A stretch of DNA of 5,269 nucleotides from Thermococcaceae archaeon (GTDB lineage Archaea; Methanobacteriota_B; Thermococci; Thermococcales; Thermococcaceae). Made by a program: the position numbers and the translations under genes. Position 1 is the stretch's first letter. Each line of letters starts with the position of its first letter. The DNA lies in contig JALSON010000028.1 in assembly GCA_026986455.1 (NCBI GenBank), positions 1 to 5,269 of the forward strand, given 5' to 3'. Positions 4,700-5,269 of this stretch are shown here, one piece after another. A model generated the notes under the pieces. That model made no database searches, was not told where the DNA came from, and was given only the letters and a program-made list of their open reading frames with translations.

Positions 4700-5269
4700 G
4701 TGAGGCGGTTCCTTGCCGTGATGGTAGTCTTCCTCGTGCTGGGCTTGACCGTCAGCTCTGCTATGGCGGCGTCTGATGTCGTGCCGAAGTCAACACAGAG
4801 CATCTCCCGACCTTCAGGATGTCCCTGTTGCTTTGAGAATATATCCTCTTCCATCGACTTCAAAGTTCAAGTACTTCAGGGAGCAGCCTCGTACTTAATT
4901 GCTATGCATGTGTTATCTAGGGATATTCCTGATATTAAGGACAGTCTAAATCAAAATGTTAAGCTAGTTCGTCCACAGTACTATCTATCTTATGTAAGGA
5001 TTGGTAAGGTGGGTAATTCAACAATAGAGCAAGTAGTCATTCCGCTTCTTGTAAAAACGGAGAATGGAGAATATAAAGGCATATTAGTATCTTTAAGGAA
5101 TTCAACTGGAGTTTATAGTGTTCTGGCTATTCAGATAGGATCAGAAGAGATTTATGGCACTTACATAGAAAGGTCTCTTAATGGCACTGTAAAGGATAGT
5201 GGGGCGATACATATCCTTTTTAATAGGAGTTTAGTCCAGAAATATTCTTCAATTTTACCCCAATCGAAA
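4700..5269 (+). CDS. Secreted, probably glycosylated protein of unknown function; 3' end outside the window
   Basis: I do not recognise a family. From the GTG at 4700, 190 codons are open to the right edge without a stop. The N-terminus (Arg-Arg, then a hydrophobic stretch to residue 20) is a signal peptide with likely cleavage after SAMA at residue 23. The mature part starts with a short Ser/Pro linker and a cysteine cluster CPCC (41-44), then alternating strand-like stretches such as EQVVIPLLVKT and GILVSLRN. There are five N-X-S/T sites (residues 47, 106, 134, 161, 175), consistent with a glycosylated surface or exported protein. No second membrane segment is visible so far. G+C drops from about 60% (4741-4800) to about 35-38% in sampled stretches after 4920, and codon use shifts with it. 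One weak possibility is a halocin C8-like precursor whose cysteine-rich peptide would lie beyond the edge. Confidence 0.85.
   Translation, partial: MRRFLAVMVVFLVLGLTVSSAMAASDVVPKSTQSISRPSGCPCCFENISSSIDFKVQVLQGAASYLIAMHVLSRDIPDIKDSLNQNVKLVRPQYYLSYVRIGKVGNSTIEQVVIPLLVKTENGEYKGILVSLRNSTGVYSVLAIQIGSEEIYGTYIERSLNGTVKDSGAIHILFNRSLVQKYSSILPQSK

Noticed and set aside
4567..4863. Minus-strand 98-codon frame
   Set aside because: It lies opposite the signal-peptide region of the gene starting at 4700, lacks a ribosome-binding site, and its first half is only the antisense of that gene.

Overview
The window looks like a chromosomal segment of a hyperthermophilic euryarchaeon of the order Thermococcales, most likely a Thermococcus-type genome. 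The evidence is a full-length archaeal RadA, the archaeal mismatch endonuclease NucS/EndoMS, a PbaA-type PAC2 protein and a 257-residue methylthioadenosine phosphorylase that matches the Pyrococcus furiosus enzyme in length and cysteine positions. Translation signals (GGTGAT, GGTGAG, GAGGTG) and A/T-rich TATA boxes about 25 bases before the inferred transcript starts are also typical of this group. The order (PF0014-like gene, PbaA, methylthioadenosine phosphorylase) repeats, from memory, the P. furiosus order PF0014-PF0015-PF0016.

Layout. Bases 1-520 hold no convincing gene. They are A/T-rich at the left and contain several small repeats, notably three copies of a 20-base element, two of which bound a 242-base segment as inverted ends. 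From 576 to 2440 on the plus strand lie radA and nucS, a recombination and mismatch-repair pair; nucS appears to have its own promoter and a leaderless transcript. From 3562 down to 2453 on the minus strand lie pbaA and a small DUF473-like gene, tightly coupled. They converge on nucS with a 12-base gap. Divergent from pbaA, mtnP runs from 3705 to 4478. After a T-rich terminator and an A/T-rich spacer, a gene for a secreted, probably glycosylated protein starts at a GTG at 4700 and runs off the right edge.

How the genes work together. RadA and NucS both act on damaged or mismatched DNA; NucS ends in a PCNA-binding-like motif, which links it to the sliding clamp. PbaA and its small neighbour are the probable counterparts of two P. 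furiosus proteins that form a large PbaA/PF0014 complex of unknown function. MtnP salvages adenine and methylthioribose-1-phosphate from the by-product of polyamine synthesis. The last gene is unrelated to the rest: its mature part is much poorer in G+C (about 35-38% in sampled stretches) than its signal-peptide region (up to 60%), suggesting a transferred or fast-evolving accessory gene.

The core genes are ordinary for the group. The least explained parts are the repeat-bearing region left of radA, the little-understood pbaA operon with an inverted repeat around its TATA box, and the secreted protein at the right edge.
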